From NCBI RefSeq assembly GCF_003609635.1, contig NZ_MCIA01000021.1:1-47725 (forward strand): 47,725 nucleotides of DNA. The letters are read 5' to 3'. The stretch comes from Lacrimispora algidixylanolytica (GTDB lineage Bacteria > Bacillota > Clostridia > Lachnospirales > Lachnospiraceae). The first letter of the stretch is position 1; each line of letters begins with the position of its first letter. The position numbers and the translations under genes were made by a program. Under the pieces are notes generated by a model, which worked only from the letters and a program-made list of their open reading frames with translations, was not told where the DNA came from and searched no databases. Positions 21,401 through 30,400 of the stretch are shown piece after piece.

Positions 21401-24400
21401 TATAATGAGTATCGGTTATTGTTTGATATGCATCACATAATATCGGATGGAATATCCATGTGGATATTAGTAGATGATTTAGTAGCGCTTTATCAAAATA
21501 AATCATTGGAAACATTAAGTGTACAGTATAAGGATTATGTTGTATGGCAACAAGAAATGAGAACAGCAGAGGCATTTAAACGTCAAGAGAATTATTGGCT
21601 TGAAATGTTTAAAAGTGAAATTCCAGTTATAAATTTACATTATGATTATTCACGGCCTCCAATGCAAAGTTTTGAAGGTGCTCATTTAAAATATAGCTTG
21701 GATAGTGAAATTGTTAATAAATTAAGAATGTTATGTAAACAATCTGGAGCTACTTTATATATGATCTTGTTGGCTGCACTTAACGTATTGTTTTATAAAT
21801 ATACTGGTCAAGAAGATATTATAATTGGTTCTCCCGTTGCTGGAAGAAATCACGATGACGTAAAAGGAATAGTAGGTATGTTTGTTAATACACTTGCTAT
21901 GAGAAATTATCCGCAAGGAACTAAAACTTTTAGAGATTTTGTTGATGAGGTTAAAGTAAATGCGCTTAATGCCTATGAAAATCAGGAATATCCATTAGAG
22001 GTACTGCTTGAAAAAATAAATATAGAGAGGGATTTGAGTAGGAATCCATTGTTTGATGTTGTTCTAGTTCTTCAAAATATGGAGCCAAGAGAATTAGATA
22101 CAGAGGATTTGAAGTTTTTGACTTATGAAATCGATAACAATATTTCTAAATTCGATATTCAAATTACTGTGGAAGAAAAAAAGTATGATCTTGATATTGA
22201 TATAACATACTGTACTAAATTATTTAAAGAGGAGACTATTGATAGTTTATATGCTCATTTAAATAATATTTTTAACATCGTTTTGGAGAATAGTAATATT
22301 CAATTACAAGATATTGATTTATTGTCTAAAAATGAAAAGATGCAGCTATTATGTGAATATAGTAATACAGGTATTGCATATCCATCAGATATGACAATTA
22401 ATCAACTGTTTGAGAAACAAGTACTGAGAGTTCCCAATTATACTGCATTAATATACGAAAATAAAACATTAACTTATAGACAATTAAATGAGAGAGCTAA
22501 TCAGATTGCGAGATTATTAATACAGTATGGTGTTGGTCCAGACACGGTGGTTGGAGTCGTGATGAATCAATCCATTGAACTAATAGTTGGGATTATTGGA
22601 ATCTTAAAAGCTGGCGGTGCATATCTCCCTGTTGATCCGGATTTTCCAGTAGATAGGATTAGTTATATGTTTCAAGATAGTGATATTAGAATAATTCTTA
22701 CTCAGTGTGAAATTAAGGAGACTTTACATTTCGGAGGTGTAAGTATATGTCTTGATGATGATGATATATATAATGGAGAAACCACAAATTTGGGAAAAGT
22801 TTGTTTACCATCTAATCTAGCTTATATTATTTACACTTCTGGAACAACAGGAGTCCCTAAAGGTGTAATGATAGAGCATAAAAATGTTGTGAGTCTATTA
22901 TATAATCAAAATTTTCAGTTCGATTTTAGTGAGCATGACATATGGACAATGTTTCATTCGGCATGTTTTGATTTCTCTGTTTGGGAGATATTTGGGGCAC
23001 TTTTATATGGAGGAAAATCACTTATAATATCTAAATCTGTAGCTCGGAATGCAAGTAATTGTTTGGAAGTAATAAAGAAACATAATGTTACAGTATTAAA
23101 TCAGACACCATCAGCATTTTATAATCTTATTAGTGAAGAAATGAAGACTAACGTTAAGCAATTAAACTTAAAATATGTTATTTTTGGTGGAGAGACATTG
23201 AAAACGTTAATGCTAAAAGAATGGAAGCGGAAGTATCCAAATATAAAATTAATTAATATGTATGGTATAACGGAGACTACAGTTCATGTAACTTATCATG
23301 AAGTAACTGACCTTGATATACAGACTGAATTAAGTAACATAGGAAAACCACTACCAACAACTTCAGTATATATTCTGGATAAAAACAAAAAACTTCTGCC
23401 AGTTGGAGCCGTAGGAGAAATGTACATAGGAGGAAGTGGAGTTGCTAGAGGTTATTTAAATAGTGATTCACTCACAGCAGAGCGTTTTATAAAAAGTCCG
23501 TTTGAATTTGAAGAGAGGCTATACCAATCCGGAGATCTTGCCTGTTATTTACCAGATGGAAATATAGAATATTTGGGAAGAGCTGATAATCAAGTTAAAG
23601 TAAGAGGCTTTAGAATTGAACTGGGAGAGATTGAAAATTGTCTACTAAAACATGAAAATATAAATGAAGCCATTGTAATAATTAGAGAGAGGAGTTCAAA
23701 AGACAAATATCTTTGTGCATATATCGTTGTAAATGAAACCGTTTCTGCAACGGCATTGAAAAATTATTTGTCTACTTTTTTACCTAGCTATATGGTGCCA
23801 TCATATTTTGTTGAAATGGATAAATTGCCGCAGACTTCAAATGGCAAGGTGGATACTAAAAAATTACCGATACCATTAGGAAATAGTGTTGAGGGAACTA
23901 TGATTGCTACTCCAAAGAGTGATACAGAAATTGTTTTATCAAATATTTGGAAAAAAGTATTAGAAATAGAAATTGTAGATTGTAATGAAAACTTCTTTGA
24001 TTTAGGTGGCAATTCACTGCTTGTTTTACGCTTGTTTGATGAAATAGCTAAGAATTATCCAAATAAAATTTCAATAGCTGATGTATTCTCATATCCCACT
24101 ATTACTAAATTGGCAGAATTTATAGATGTTAATAGATATCATAATAAAGATATAGTATTATCATTTGTAAAATTCCCAGATAAATATTTTTCTTATAGTA
24201 ATAATGAAAGTTCAGTAATAAAATTTAGCGTTACAGGAAAGTATTATAAAGGTATTAAGATATTGGGGGAGACAGCGCATACAGATACATATACAGTACT
24301 ACTTGCTTTCTTTAGCTATATAATATCACATGCAGCAGAGACTTCTTATGTATGTATTCAGACGATGATTGATGAACAAAATGTAATAGAAGAGCTTAAT

Positions 24401-24739
24401 GCCGATATAATAAAAAATGAAAATGAATTTGATTTAATAAATAAGTGTAAAGAAGATTTGCAGCTTAAGGTTGGAAATAGATACAACTTAGAAGACCTCT
24501 TTAAGATGAGAAATTCAAAGAGCGGAAATAGTATTTTACCATTATTTTATAGAAAGGATTTGTTATTATCAAAATTTATGCTTACTGATATCTACGATAT
24601 AATTCTGGAAGTTTGTGATCAAGAAGAGCGTATTGATTTTATATTTGATTATGATGCGTGCAGATTAGATGGAAATAAGCAAGAAGTATTAATTAATAGT
24701 TATATTAATCTTATTACAGAGGTATGTAATATTTCTTGA
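15416..24739 (+). CDS. NRPS, halfC-A-T-C-A(degenerate)-T-C-A(Thr)-T-halfC
   Basis: A 3107-residue synthetase. Residues 1 to about 240 resemble only the C-terminal lobe of a C domain, with no HHxxxDG. Module 1: A with YTSGTTG (405-411) and NTYGPTE (547-553), code D-L-K-N-F-G-T-D-I, which I cannot assign; carrier Ser797. Module 2: C with HHIIADG (982-988), a degenerate A domain (separate entry), carrier Ser1829. Module 3: C with HHIISDG (2006-2012), A with YTSGTTG from 2473 and NMYGITE near 2616, code D-F-W-N-I-G-M-V-H, the standard Thr code; carrier Ser2867. The last 210 residues again look like a C-domain lobe without active site. It follows the previous NRPS by 61 bases and should continue its chain. 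An IS3 copy lies 48 bases after its stop. Confidence 0.92.
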   Translation: MDKNLLATNYWKNEIKQSLNSEKIILSHFNDVTNRSAKYKMTIEGSTVIALNNICGNNKLLMYVFFVSVFNITLYKYFMENDFVVGIASYKGRLGKIENNILLPLVSELHEEYVYEDYMRNIKNKISNHYKYQDYLTSQSLLDSGVKEVLNIASANICMRELHSEKLIDLVCNSNQNELLFLFNSINKKCIELSVIYNDGRITSANINNICKTFKLILDTVITNHNIKIKDIELLSEVEKNKILQDFNITKTDYLKNVTVYELFEKQVKKTPDEIAVVFGDRKLNYRELNEKSNSLARILRNKGVKPNSIVGLKMERSLEMIIGIMGILKAGGAYLPIDPNYPIERIKYILRDSGCNIILTENGEKNESDFSGECIDLSNDDIFSEEVSNLNKVNCPNDMIYVIYTSGTTGEPKGTMVMHGSFTNLIEWYCVEFQISKEDNILLMASISFDLAQKNIYAPLLVGGKLILANKGLINYESVIGEIYNNKVTIINCAPSAFNPIVQLCSDRDFIRLKSLKYVFLGGEPINLKVLSDWTKSNYFNAEIVNTYGPTECTDIATFYRVSVSDNGAVPIGKPINNVKVYILDKTRKTRPIGVVGEVFISGVGVSRGYLHRPSITSEKFVDNPFDVGSKMYMTGDLAEWRSDGNIEFVGRIDDQIKIRGVRLEPGEIESRLLQHDDVQEAVVLARKGKDGEHYLCAYVVSEKVLCDLDLKTYLKEILPEYLVPSFFIQVEKMPLTGNGKVNKRMLPEPNSEVSIRNYEAPINKTEKDLAKIWCDVLDVDRVGRNDDFFELGGHSLKATILLSKIHHILNVEITIKSIFNNSTLHKMSKVIEDLSIVECKNIERVKEQEYYILSLNQKWMYTLQFHNQNSINYNISGAVKIEGALNIPKLELAFRQLINRHEILRTSFHALDSGIKQKVNKEVDFELIHYNAEEMNVMRIIKEFIKPFDLSKSPLIRGGIIEIVDNNSTCKKAIFIIDMHHIIADGITFKILIEEIISIYEDRELPELNIQYKDYAYWQNDRINMETFKKQEIYWLKYLEGKLPILDIPTDFVRPSVHDAKGDVIEIVMDKDLTEKINKLAYDTRTTLYMVLLSAFNILLYKYTGQNDIIIGTPVSGRNHVDLQNIMGIFVNTLAIRSNIDFNQNFQDFINDVKINVINAYENQEYPFEMIVEKMKIPKNLNLNPVYSVMFALQDPVNIKKEIGAANISEHKFSSAAAQVDLQIEAFEDNGNIRFKANYSTDLFKENTVNNMMMRLKKILNKIVENPTIKLGDIDILTTQERDQILCNYSNVEQVSDRYISLIQLFEKQVKRTPYNEAVVFENKVLTYQELHEKSNQIAHYLIAKGIKAGDAIGLQDKKSLETIVALLGILKAGGMYIPISTEFKTKKINQIIANSGCKIIIEGGEQLNKLTSLHSVKDVKLDMMSESAVCIIYTSEYTESPKGIIITQEVAVNSIININQRIMTNENSRIASLHSLCSEFSLYDVFGVLISGATLVQISDYNNIDKLCFNLDFNKIDILISTSVLMNRVISKLDNNYVNTNLRYLLLCDNWLPIRNSIALREHFINIRTITLGGVLEGSAWAIHYPFMKLKKTLNKLLLDNLRFFVLDVEKKLCPIGVRGELYIGYDETKVLENFKSETNSSLILNNKVDYLFKTGDYAVLRNNGEKNNKIYIELLGNNISQVTIKGYCVDKREIEACLRRFCQIKNAIVVTKMDMNGDEYLCAYIVADDSIDYIGLKTYLLGLLPFYMVPQEFMKIDRIPINDSGEINFAALQNMEINSNSEKKLDYISPITNTQMKLEEMWRTFFNIDRPLGIKDNFFDLGGHSLNAAFFISKLKKEMDTVLGIKELFQYPTIETLADYIDSITKLKESQIRKLEKKEFYECSSAQKRMFFINQIESASVAYNNPMCLRVIGNLKIDKLYEAIHLLIQRHEGLRTSFELHKGDVMQKVHEYVDLEIINSEAANSNYEKDFIKPFNLSKAPLFRVNIIKISYNEYRLLFDMHHIISDGISMWILVDDLVALYQNKSLETLSVQYKDYVVWQQEMRTAEAFKRQENYWLEMFKSEIPVINLHYDYSRPPMQSFEGAHLKYSLDSEIVNKLRMLCKQSGATLYMILLAALNVLFYKYTGQEDIIIGSPVAGRNHDDVKGIVGMFVNTLAMRNYPQGTKTFRDFVDEVKVNALNAYENQEYPLEVLLEKINIERDLSRNPLFDVVLVLQNMEPRELDTEDLKFLTYEIDNNISKFDIQITVEEKKYDLDIDITYCTKLFKEETIDSLYAHLNNIFNIVLENSNIQLQDIDLLSKNEKMQLLCEYSNTGIAYPSDMTINQLFEKQVLRVPNYTALIYENKTLTYRQLNERANQIARLLIQYGVGPDTVVGVVMNQSIELIVGIIGILKAGGAYLPVDPDFPVDRISYMFQDSDIRIILTQCEIKETLHFGGVSICLDDDDIYNGETTNLGKVCLPSNLAYIIYTSGTTGVPKGVMIEHKNVVSLLYNQNFQFDFSEHDIWTMFHSACFDFSVWEIFGALLYGGKSLIISKSVARNASNCLEVIKKHNVTVLNQTPSAFYNLISEEMKTNVKQLNLKYVIFGGETLKTLMLKEWKRKYPNIKLINMYGITETTVHVTYHEVTDLDIQTELSNIGKPLPTTSVYILDKNKKLLPVGAVGEMYIGGSGVARGYLNSDSLTAERFIKSPFEFEERLYQSGDLACYLPDGNIEYLGRADNQVKVRGFRIELGEIENCLLKHENINEAIVIIRERSSKDKYLCAYIVVNETVSATALKNYLSTFLPSYMVPSYFVEMDKLPQTSNGKVDTKKLPIPLGNSVEGTMIATPKSDTEIVLSNIWKKVLEIEIVDCNENFFDLGGNSLLVLRLFDEIAKNYPNKISIADVFSYPTITKLAEFIDVNRYHNKDIVLSFVKFPDKYFSYSNNESSVIKFSVTGKYYKGIKILGETAHTDTYTVLLAFFSYIISHAAETSYVCIQTMIDEQNVIEELNADIIKNENEFDLINKCKEDLQLKVGNRYNLEDLFKMRNSKSGNSILPLFYRKDLLLSKFMLTDIYDIILEVCDQEERIDFIFDYDACRLDGNKQEVLINSYINLITEVCNIS
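19330..20745 (+). other. Degenerate, probably inactive adenylation domain
   Basis: Residues about 1305-1777 of the 3107-residue NRPS still align with an A domain (LTYQEL, GILKAGG, RGELYIG, KTGD), but several catalytic motifs are ruined. A3 reads TSEYTESPKG instead of TSGSTGxPKG. The FDLS-type A4 has become EFSL, so the amine-binding Asp is Glu. The A5 segment reads GGVLEGSAW. The A10 lysine is replaced by Glu1770 in DSGEIN. The remaining A4/A5 pattern resembles A domains of the Cys or siderophore type, probably its ancestry. The flanking C and carrier domains look intact, so carrier Ser1829 is probably loaded by another protein or skipped. Confidence 0.85.
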
Positions 24740-24786
24740 AATTTGAGTGAGTAGTAATGTTTTATTAATATGCACTATAGTCAAGT

Positions 24787-24799
24787 AAGTAGACACGAT
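24787..24799 (+). repeat. IS3 left terminal inverted repeat
   Basis: AAGTAGACACGAT, matching the complement of 26030-26042 at 12 of 13 positions. The mismatch changes the usual TG end to TA. Confidence 0.75.
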
Positions 24800-24828
24800 T
24801 ATTAGAAAAAACTTTCTGGAACCAGTTA

Positions 24829-25731
24829 CTAAGCTTGACTCCAGAAGAGTTCTTCTTTTTCATTAGGAGTTAGCATTCCAAGAGAACCATGTGGTCTTCT
24901 AGAGTTGTAGAGACCTTCAATATACTCAAATATGGATAACTGTAGCTCCTGTAAAGAGTGATAGGTTTTACGATTGGTTTCTTCTTTTTTTAAATATTTG
25001 AAGAAAGATTCACAGCAGGCATTGTCAAAGGGATAACCTTTCTTAGAAAAAGACTGCACTACATTAAGAGAATCTAATAACTGTCTGAATGTAAATGCAG
25101 TATATTGAGATCCTCGATCAGAATGGAACATGAGCCCAACAGGGCATTTCCTTTTATCATAAGCTTTTTTGAATGCAGTCATTACCAGTTTGACATCAGG
25201 TCTAGCTGAAATGTTCCAAGAAATGACTTTGCGAGAAAATAGATCCATTACAATGCAGAGATAATACCATTTCCCGGAGACTTTGATATAAGTGAAATCA
25301 CTTGCCCAGACAATGTCAGGAGATTTCTGGTTGAATTCCTGACGGAGATGATTGGTGCAATCACCATTATCTTTATGCCGATAGTTACGATATGGCTTCT
25401 CCGTGGACATTCGTGGTTATTGAAGTGTTTTCATCAGTCGGTACACTCGTCCAACACTGATGTGGATGCCATGATCACGCCGGAGGACATAGGTAATCTT
25501 ATATGCACCAAGACGCTTGTTATAATCAGCGTAGATTTGGAGAATTCGTTTGGCTATCTCCTGATTTTCTTTGGTGCGGTCAGCAGGTACTGAGTGGAAA
25601 TGCTTATAATATGTACTTCTGCTGACACCTAATACATTGCAAAGAATCTTTATGTCATGCTGAAAACGAAGCTTATGAACAGCATCTAATAGTTGCTGGA
25701 GTGTGGCGTGAAGATGGCAATCGCTTTTTTT
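24829..25731 (-). pseudogene. IS3 transposase OrfB (DDE integrase core) with premature stop
   Basis: In the -1 frame relative to OrfA, this encodes the usual OrfB: an N-terminal part with VLGVSRSTYYKH and RRDHGIHISVGRVYRLMKT, then an integrase core with Asp in WASDFTY, Asp in FHSDRGSQY and Glu in ACCESFFK, and the terminal YNSRRPHGSLG. An in-frame TAA at 25419-25417 interrupts the frame between RLMKTLQ and PRMSTEKPY. A one-base change from TTA (Leu) would explain it. The downstream part could start at the ATG at 25410, but it would lack the N-terminal helices. OrfB normally has no start of its own and is made by -1 frameshifting from OrfA. Confidence 0.88.
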
Positions 25732-25979
25732 AATATGAGTAGTTCCTCCTCAAGCTGAGCATTGCGTTTTTGTAGATCTTTCACTTGTTTGGCGGTCAAG
25801 ACTTCGCCATCATCTGTTTTGACTGTTGAGTATTGTTTGATCCAACGGGTAAGAGCAGTTAGAGATACCCCGTATTCTTTACAGAGAGCAGCCTGAGTTT
25901 TACCGCCAGATTGATAAAGGTTAACGAGAGTACGTTTGAAGTCCTCGTCATACCGTGTTCCAGTTTTACTTGTGGACAT
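25686..25979 (-). CDS. IS3 transposase OrfA (helix-turn-helix)
   Basis: A 97-residue DNA-binding subunit of the IS. It has the HTH stretch ALCKEYGVSLTALTRWIKQY and a C-terminal leucine-zipper-like region (VKDLQKRNAQLEEEL). The ribosome site AAAAAGGAGG precedes the ATG at 25979. Near its 3' end, A7G (complement of 25725-25731) is a classic -1 slippery site, where ribosomes enter the OrfB frame. The product alone would be intact but cannot transpose the element without OrfB. Confidence 0.9.
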   Translation of the reverse strand: MSTSKTGTRYDEDFKRTLVNLYQSGGKTQAALCKEYGVSLTALTRWIKQYSTVKTDDGEVLTAKQVKDLQKRNAQLEEELLILKKAIAIFTPHSSNY

Positions 25980-26029
25980 GAGTAGATACCTCCTTTTTGT
26001 GTCTACTTAATTGTAATATATGGTTACTT

Positions 26030-26042
26030 ATCGTGTCCACTT
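26030..26042 (-). repeat. IS3 right terminal inverted repeat
   Basis: Read on the minus strand it is AAGTGGACACGAT, the partner of the left repeat. The OrfA start and its GGAGG ribosome site lie about 50 bases inward. Confidence 0.75.
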
Positions 26043-26158
26043 TTATAATATAGATCCAATATACTGGCCTGGTGGTATTAAGCGAAAAAATTATTTTTTA
26101 ATAGCTTTTAAGGATAGCTACTGGGTCAGTAAATAAAACGGCGTGAAGGGATAAAATA

Positions 26159-27466
26159 ATGGATAAAATAGTATTCCTATTTCCGGGACAAGGTGCTCAG
26201 TACATTGGAATGGGCAAAAGCCTTTATGATGAATATGCTTTAGTAAGAGAAACATTTGATGAGGCTAGTGACTTATTAGGATTAGATTTAAGAAATATTT
26301 GTTTCAATGGAAGTTTTGGAGAGTTGAATAAATACGACAACACATTTATATCTGTATTAACAATTGGTATTGCAATCTTTAGAATTTATATGCAAGAAGT
26401 CGGTATTCCTCCTAGTTTTATAGCTGGTCATAGTTTGGGAGAATATGCAGCTTTGACTTGTTGTGGAGCAATGGATTTTGAATCTGCGCTTAAGATTGTA
26501 CAATACCGAGGAAAATTGTTACAAAAGGTTGCGGAGCAAGAATCTGGTGGAATGACCATAATAAATAATATAGAATATGATATCGTTGAAAAAATTTGTA
26601 GAGAAATTTCTAAAGAGAAACAATTAGTAGGGGTGTCTTGCTATAATACAGAAAAACAGACAGCAATATCAGGACATAGACTTGCTGTTTCGAAAGTAGA
26701 AGATATACTTTTAGGGATTAATGCACAGATAACACCTCTTATAGCAAGTGCACCGTTCCATTCTCCATTATTAGAAAGAGAAAGTGAAAAGCTCAAATCT
26801 GAACTACTAAAATATAGTTATAGAGATTTAAAGTGGCCTGTTATATCAAACGTAAATGCTAAGCCCTATGGCGGGAAAGAATCTATTATAGAAAATTTAC
26901 AAAAACAACTCAGAAGCCCTGTGAGATGGCTAGATACATTAGATTATTTGCAGGAACAAGGTGTTACCATGTACATAGAAATGGGAACGAAACCAATACT
27001 GAAAAATATGTTAAGTATTAATAAAAGAGAAAGTCTTGCTTTTACCTTCGGCAGTAAAAAAGACAGAGATGAATTAAAAACGTTTATCGAAAAAGAACAT
27101 CAAGCTAGAAAGGTAGCGATTGAGCAGAAATCAGTAATAGCAAGATGTCTAGCCATGGCAATTAGTACAAAAAATAATAATTTCAATGAAGAGGAGTATC
27201 TAGTTGGTGTAATTCAAAAATATGAAGAGATGAGTAAAATTCAACAGTATATTGAAGCTAAGGGGGAAATTCCTTCGGTTAAACATATGCAGAAAGTTCT
27301 TAAAATACTAGTGGAAATATTTGAGACTAAGAAAGTTCCTTTTCAAGAGCAAATGAGCCGAATTAAATATGTGTTACAAGAAACTCAAACAGAGGATTTG
27401 TTGAGTGACTTCTTAAGAAGGGAGTTGAAAGTGAATGGAAGGCAAATTGAACAAAGTGGATTTTAA
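26159..27466 (+). CDS. Discrete trans-acting acyltransferase (FabD/ZmaF-like)
   Basis: Stand-alone acyltransferase that should load extender units onto the carrier of the AT-less KS protein encoded next. Residues 1 to about 300 are a typical AT: PGQGAQ near the start, nucleophile elbow GHSLG (90-94, Ser92) and catalytic His201 in APFHS. The APFH motif is closer to malonyl-type (HAFH) than to methylmalonyl-type (YASH). By analogy with ZmaF of zwittermicin it may take hydroxymalonyl-ACP made by the genes at 35.7-39.0 kb. About 130 C-terminal residues, charged and apparently helical, match nothing I recognise and lengthen the protein beyond a usual FabD (about 310). It starts 120 bases after the IS end behind AAGGGA and overlaps the KS gene by 32 bases, so the two are probably coupled. 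Confidence 0.9.
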   Translation: MDKIVFLFPGQGAQYIGMGKSLYDEYALVRETFDEASDLLGLDLRNICFNGSFGELNKYDNTFISVLTIGIAIFRIYMQEVGIPPSFIAGHSLGEYAALTCCGAMDFESALKIVQYRGKLLQKVAEQESGGMTIINNIEYDIVEKICREISKEKQLVGVSCYNTEKQTAISGHRLAVSKVEDILLGINAQITPLIASAPFHSPLLERESEKLKSELLKYSYRDLKWPVISNVNAKPYGGKESIIENLQKQLRSPVRWLDTLDYLQEQGVTMYIEMGTKPILKNMLSINKRESLAFTFGSKKDRDELKTFIEKEHQARKVAIEQKSVIARCLAMAISTKNNNFNEEEYLVGVIQKYEEMSKIQQYIEAKGEIPSVKHMQKVLKILVEIFETKKVPFQEQMSRIKYVLQETQTEDLLSDFLRRELKVNGRQIEQSGF

Positions 27467-30400
27467 CCAGTTGAATGCAAAAGACGAAATTAGTGTATCC
27501 AAAATGTCCAAAAATGATATTGCGATAATTGGTATAGCAGCAGAGATGCCCATGGCTAATAGTGTAGAAGAGTTCTGGAAAAATATTGAAAGTGGAAAGG
27601 ACTGTGTAAGGCCTATTCCTGTGGAACGTCAAAATCATATTAATTCTTATCTCACATTTATCAATCAGAATAATAACAGTATCGATATAGAAGAACAGGG
27701 CTACCTCGATGAAATAGATAAATTTGATTATGGCTTTTTTAATTTATCACCTAATGAAGCAAAAGTAATGGATCCAAATCATAGAATGTTTCTTCAGACG
27801 GCTTGGCATACTATAGAAGATGCCGGATACAGTGGTGATAGAATTAGGGGAACAAAAACAGGAGTATATGTAGGATTTTCCAGAAGTCTAAGGGATAACT
27901 ATGAAAGATTAATATATGAAGTTAATCCAAATGTGGCAAATGGGTCTGCAACAGCTAATATACCTTCTATATTGGCCAGCCGAATTTCCTACATACTAGA
28001 TTTAAAGGGCCCTGCATTAGTTATAGATACAGCATGTTCATCTTCTCTTGTTGCAGTTCATTTGGCTTGCCAGGGATTAAAGACAGGAAATTGTGAGATG
28101 GCTATTGCTGGAGGAGTGAAATTATCACTTCTTCCTTTAAGGAATATAAGCGAAAAAGTGGGGATAGAATCTCCTGATTATAGAACACGAAGTTTTGATG
28201 ATAGCGCTAATGGAGCGGGGGCTGGCGAAGGGTGTGTCGCAATGCTGCTCAAACCTTTAGAAAAAGCACTAAGAGATAGAGATAACATATATGCGACGAT
28301 TAAAGGAACTGCTATAAATCAGGATGGAAGCTCCCTTGGTATAACTGCACCAAATTCTTTAGCGCAAGCGGAAGTTATGGTTGCAGCTTGGAAAGATGCA
28401 AGAATAAATCCTGAAGAAATATCTTACATTGAGGCTCATGGTACAGCTACAAAACTTGGGGATCCAGTCGAAATTGAAGGCATTAGTGAAGCTTTTAGGA
28501 GGTATACGAATAGGAAGCAATTTTGTGCTATTGGTTCAGTTAAATCTAATATTGGTCATTTAGATACCACTTCCGGAATTGCAGGAATGTTAAAAGCGAT
28601 TATGGCGTTAAAACATAAAAGAATACCTCCTACAATACATTTTATCAGACCAAATCGTAACATTAATTTTCACCTCTCTCCAGTGTATATAAATGAAACA
28701 ATTCAAGACTGGAATACAGAACATCATACAAGGCTGTGTGGAATTAGCTCTTTTGCATTGAGTGGCACTAATTGTCATGTTGTTCTAGAAGAAGCATCTT
28801 CCCAGATTATTGTGGAAAAAAGGATGCCGTTACAGGTTTTGACGATATCTGCAAAGACCAAAGATTCATTAAGGTGCCTAATTGATTCATATAGTTTATT
28901 CGTAAATAGTAATGAAAATGCTAATTTACAAAATATTTGCTATACAGCAAATACGGGAAGAGAACATTATTCTCATAGAATAGCAATTATAATAGAAAAT
29001 ATAGAGGATTTAAAAATAAAGTTATCATTATTAAAAAAATCCGAACTAAAAGAAAATGTGCCAAAAGATATTTTTTATGGAAAAGTTTATACCAATGAAC
29101 TTAAAGTAGAAAAGAATAACTTTGAGAAAAAGTTATCGGTATCTTGCAAGGAATTGTTGATGGATTCATCTGGAAAAAGAAATGACATACTCCATGAGAT
29201 GTGTCTTTTGTATGTAAAAGGTATGTTTTCAGATTGGAATGCTGTATATAAGGAATTAGGGTGTTGTAAGATATCTTTGCCTTTATACCCGTTTGCTAAA
29301 GAAAAATGCTGGATAGACTTTCCGCTTACATCAAATGTTATTAATCTAAAAAAGCCTCATGCTAATGAAAATAATATTGGAGGAGAGAATAAATTTGTTA
29401 CCAATATAAGCTTAGAAGGACGAGCGGATGGGGCATATACAATAGCAGAAAAGAAGATAGCGCGGATTTGGTGCGAAATACTTGGTTTTGAAATGATTAA
29501 TATTAATCACAATTATTATGATTTAGGAGGTGATTCGATTAAAGGAATAACCATAATAAACCAAATCAATAAACAATTTAGTGTTAATATTGCTACGGTA
29601 GAATTTTATAAGCATTTGACTGTTAAAGATCTTAGTCAATACCTTGAAAATGAAGCTTTAAATTCAAATGATTATATTGTACTGAAAAGAAGTAATCTAA
29701 AAAAGTATTATCAAACGTCATCTGCTCAAAAAAGAATATTTATGCTTAATAAAAACCATTTAGATATTTACAATTTTTTTAATGCTTTTATTATATTGGG
29801 GCAATTAGATATGGAGCGTTTGAAAAAAGCTCTAGAGAAACTTGTACATATACATAGTGTGTTACGAACTTCTTTTCAAGAGATAGGTGGAAATATAATG
29901 CAAATTGTACATGAAACAATGGATTTTAATCTAGAAGAAGAAACAATAAAAGAAGCAATCGTACAAGTAGATATAGAAGAAATAATTAAAAAATTTATAA
30001 GGCCTTATGATTTGGAAAATTCACCATTATTTAGAGTAAAAATAATAAGATTTTCAGAAGAAAAACATCTGATGATTTTCGAAATTCATCAGATTATAAG
30101 TGACCGTTTATCAATGATGATATTTGAGAATGATTTTCAAAAATTATATACTAATAATTGTTTGGAAGAAACAAAGTTTCAATATATAGATTTTTCCGAA
30201 TGGAAAAATAAACTTATGAAGACTGATTATATTAAACTTCAACTGGATTATTGGAAAAATATTTATATGGGTTCAATTCCAACTGCGAAGCTACCAACAG
30301 ATTATATCAGGTCATCAAACCGAAATTTCAAAACAGCTAGTCATGTCCTAAAAATAGATAGGTGTTTAACCAATGCATTAAAAGAACTTGCTTCAAAAAA

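Larger units (their letters stand above)
24787..26042 (-). mobile_element. IS3-family insertion sequence, defective copy
   Basis: About 1.25 kb between the large NRPS and the acyltransferase gene, in the opposite orientation to the operon. It has an OrfA/OrfB pair with a frameshift site and imperfect terminal repeats: AAGTAGACACGAT at 24787-24799 against AAGTGGACACGAT read from 26042 to 26030 (12 of 13 match). A third copy of AAGTAGACAC lies inside, near OrfA (25999-26008, complement). I see no convincing 3-base target duplication, so the exact ends are uncertain by a few bases. OrfB carries a nonsense mutation, so this copy is probably immobile unless helped in trans. Confidence 0.9.

Noticed and set aside
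25348-25593. Plus-strand frame inside the IS3 element
   Set aside because: It is antisense to OrfB, whose integrase motifs are clear on the other strand.
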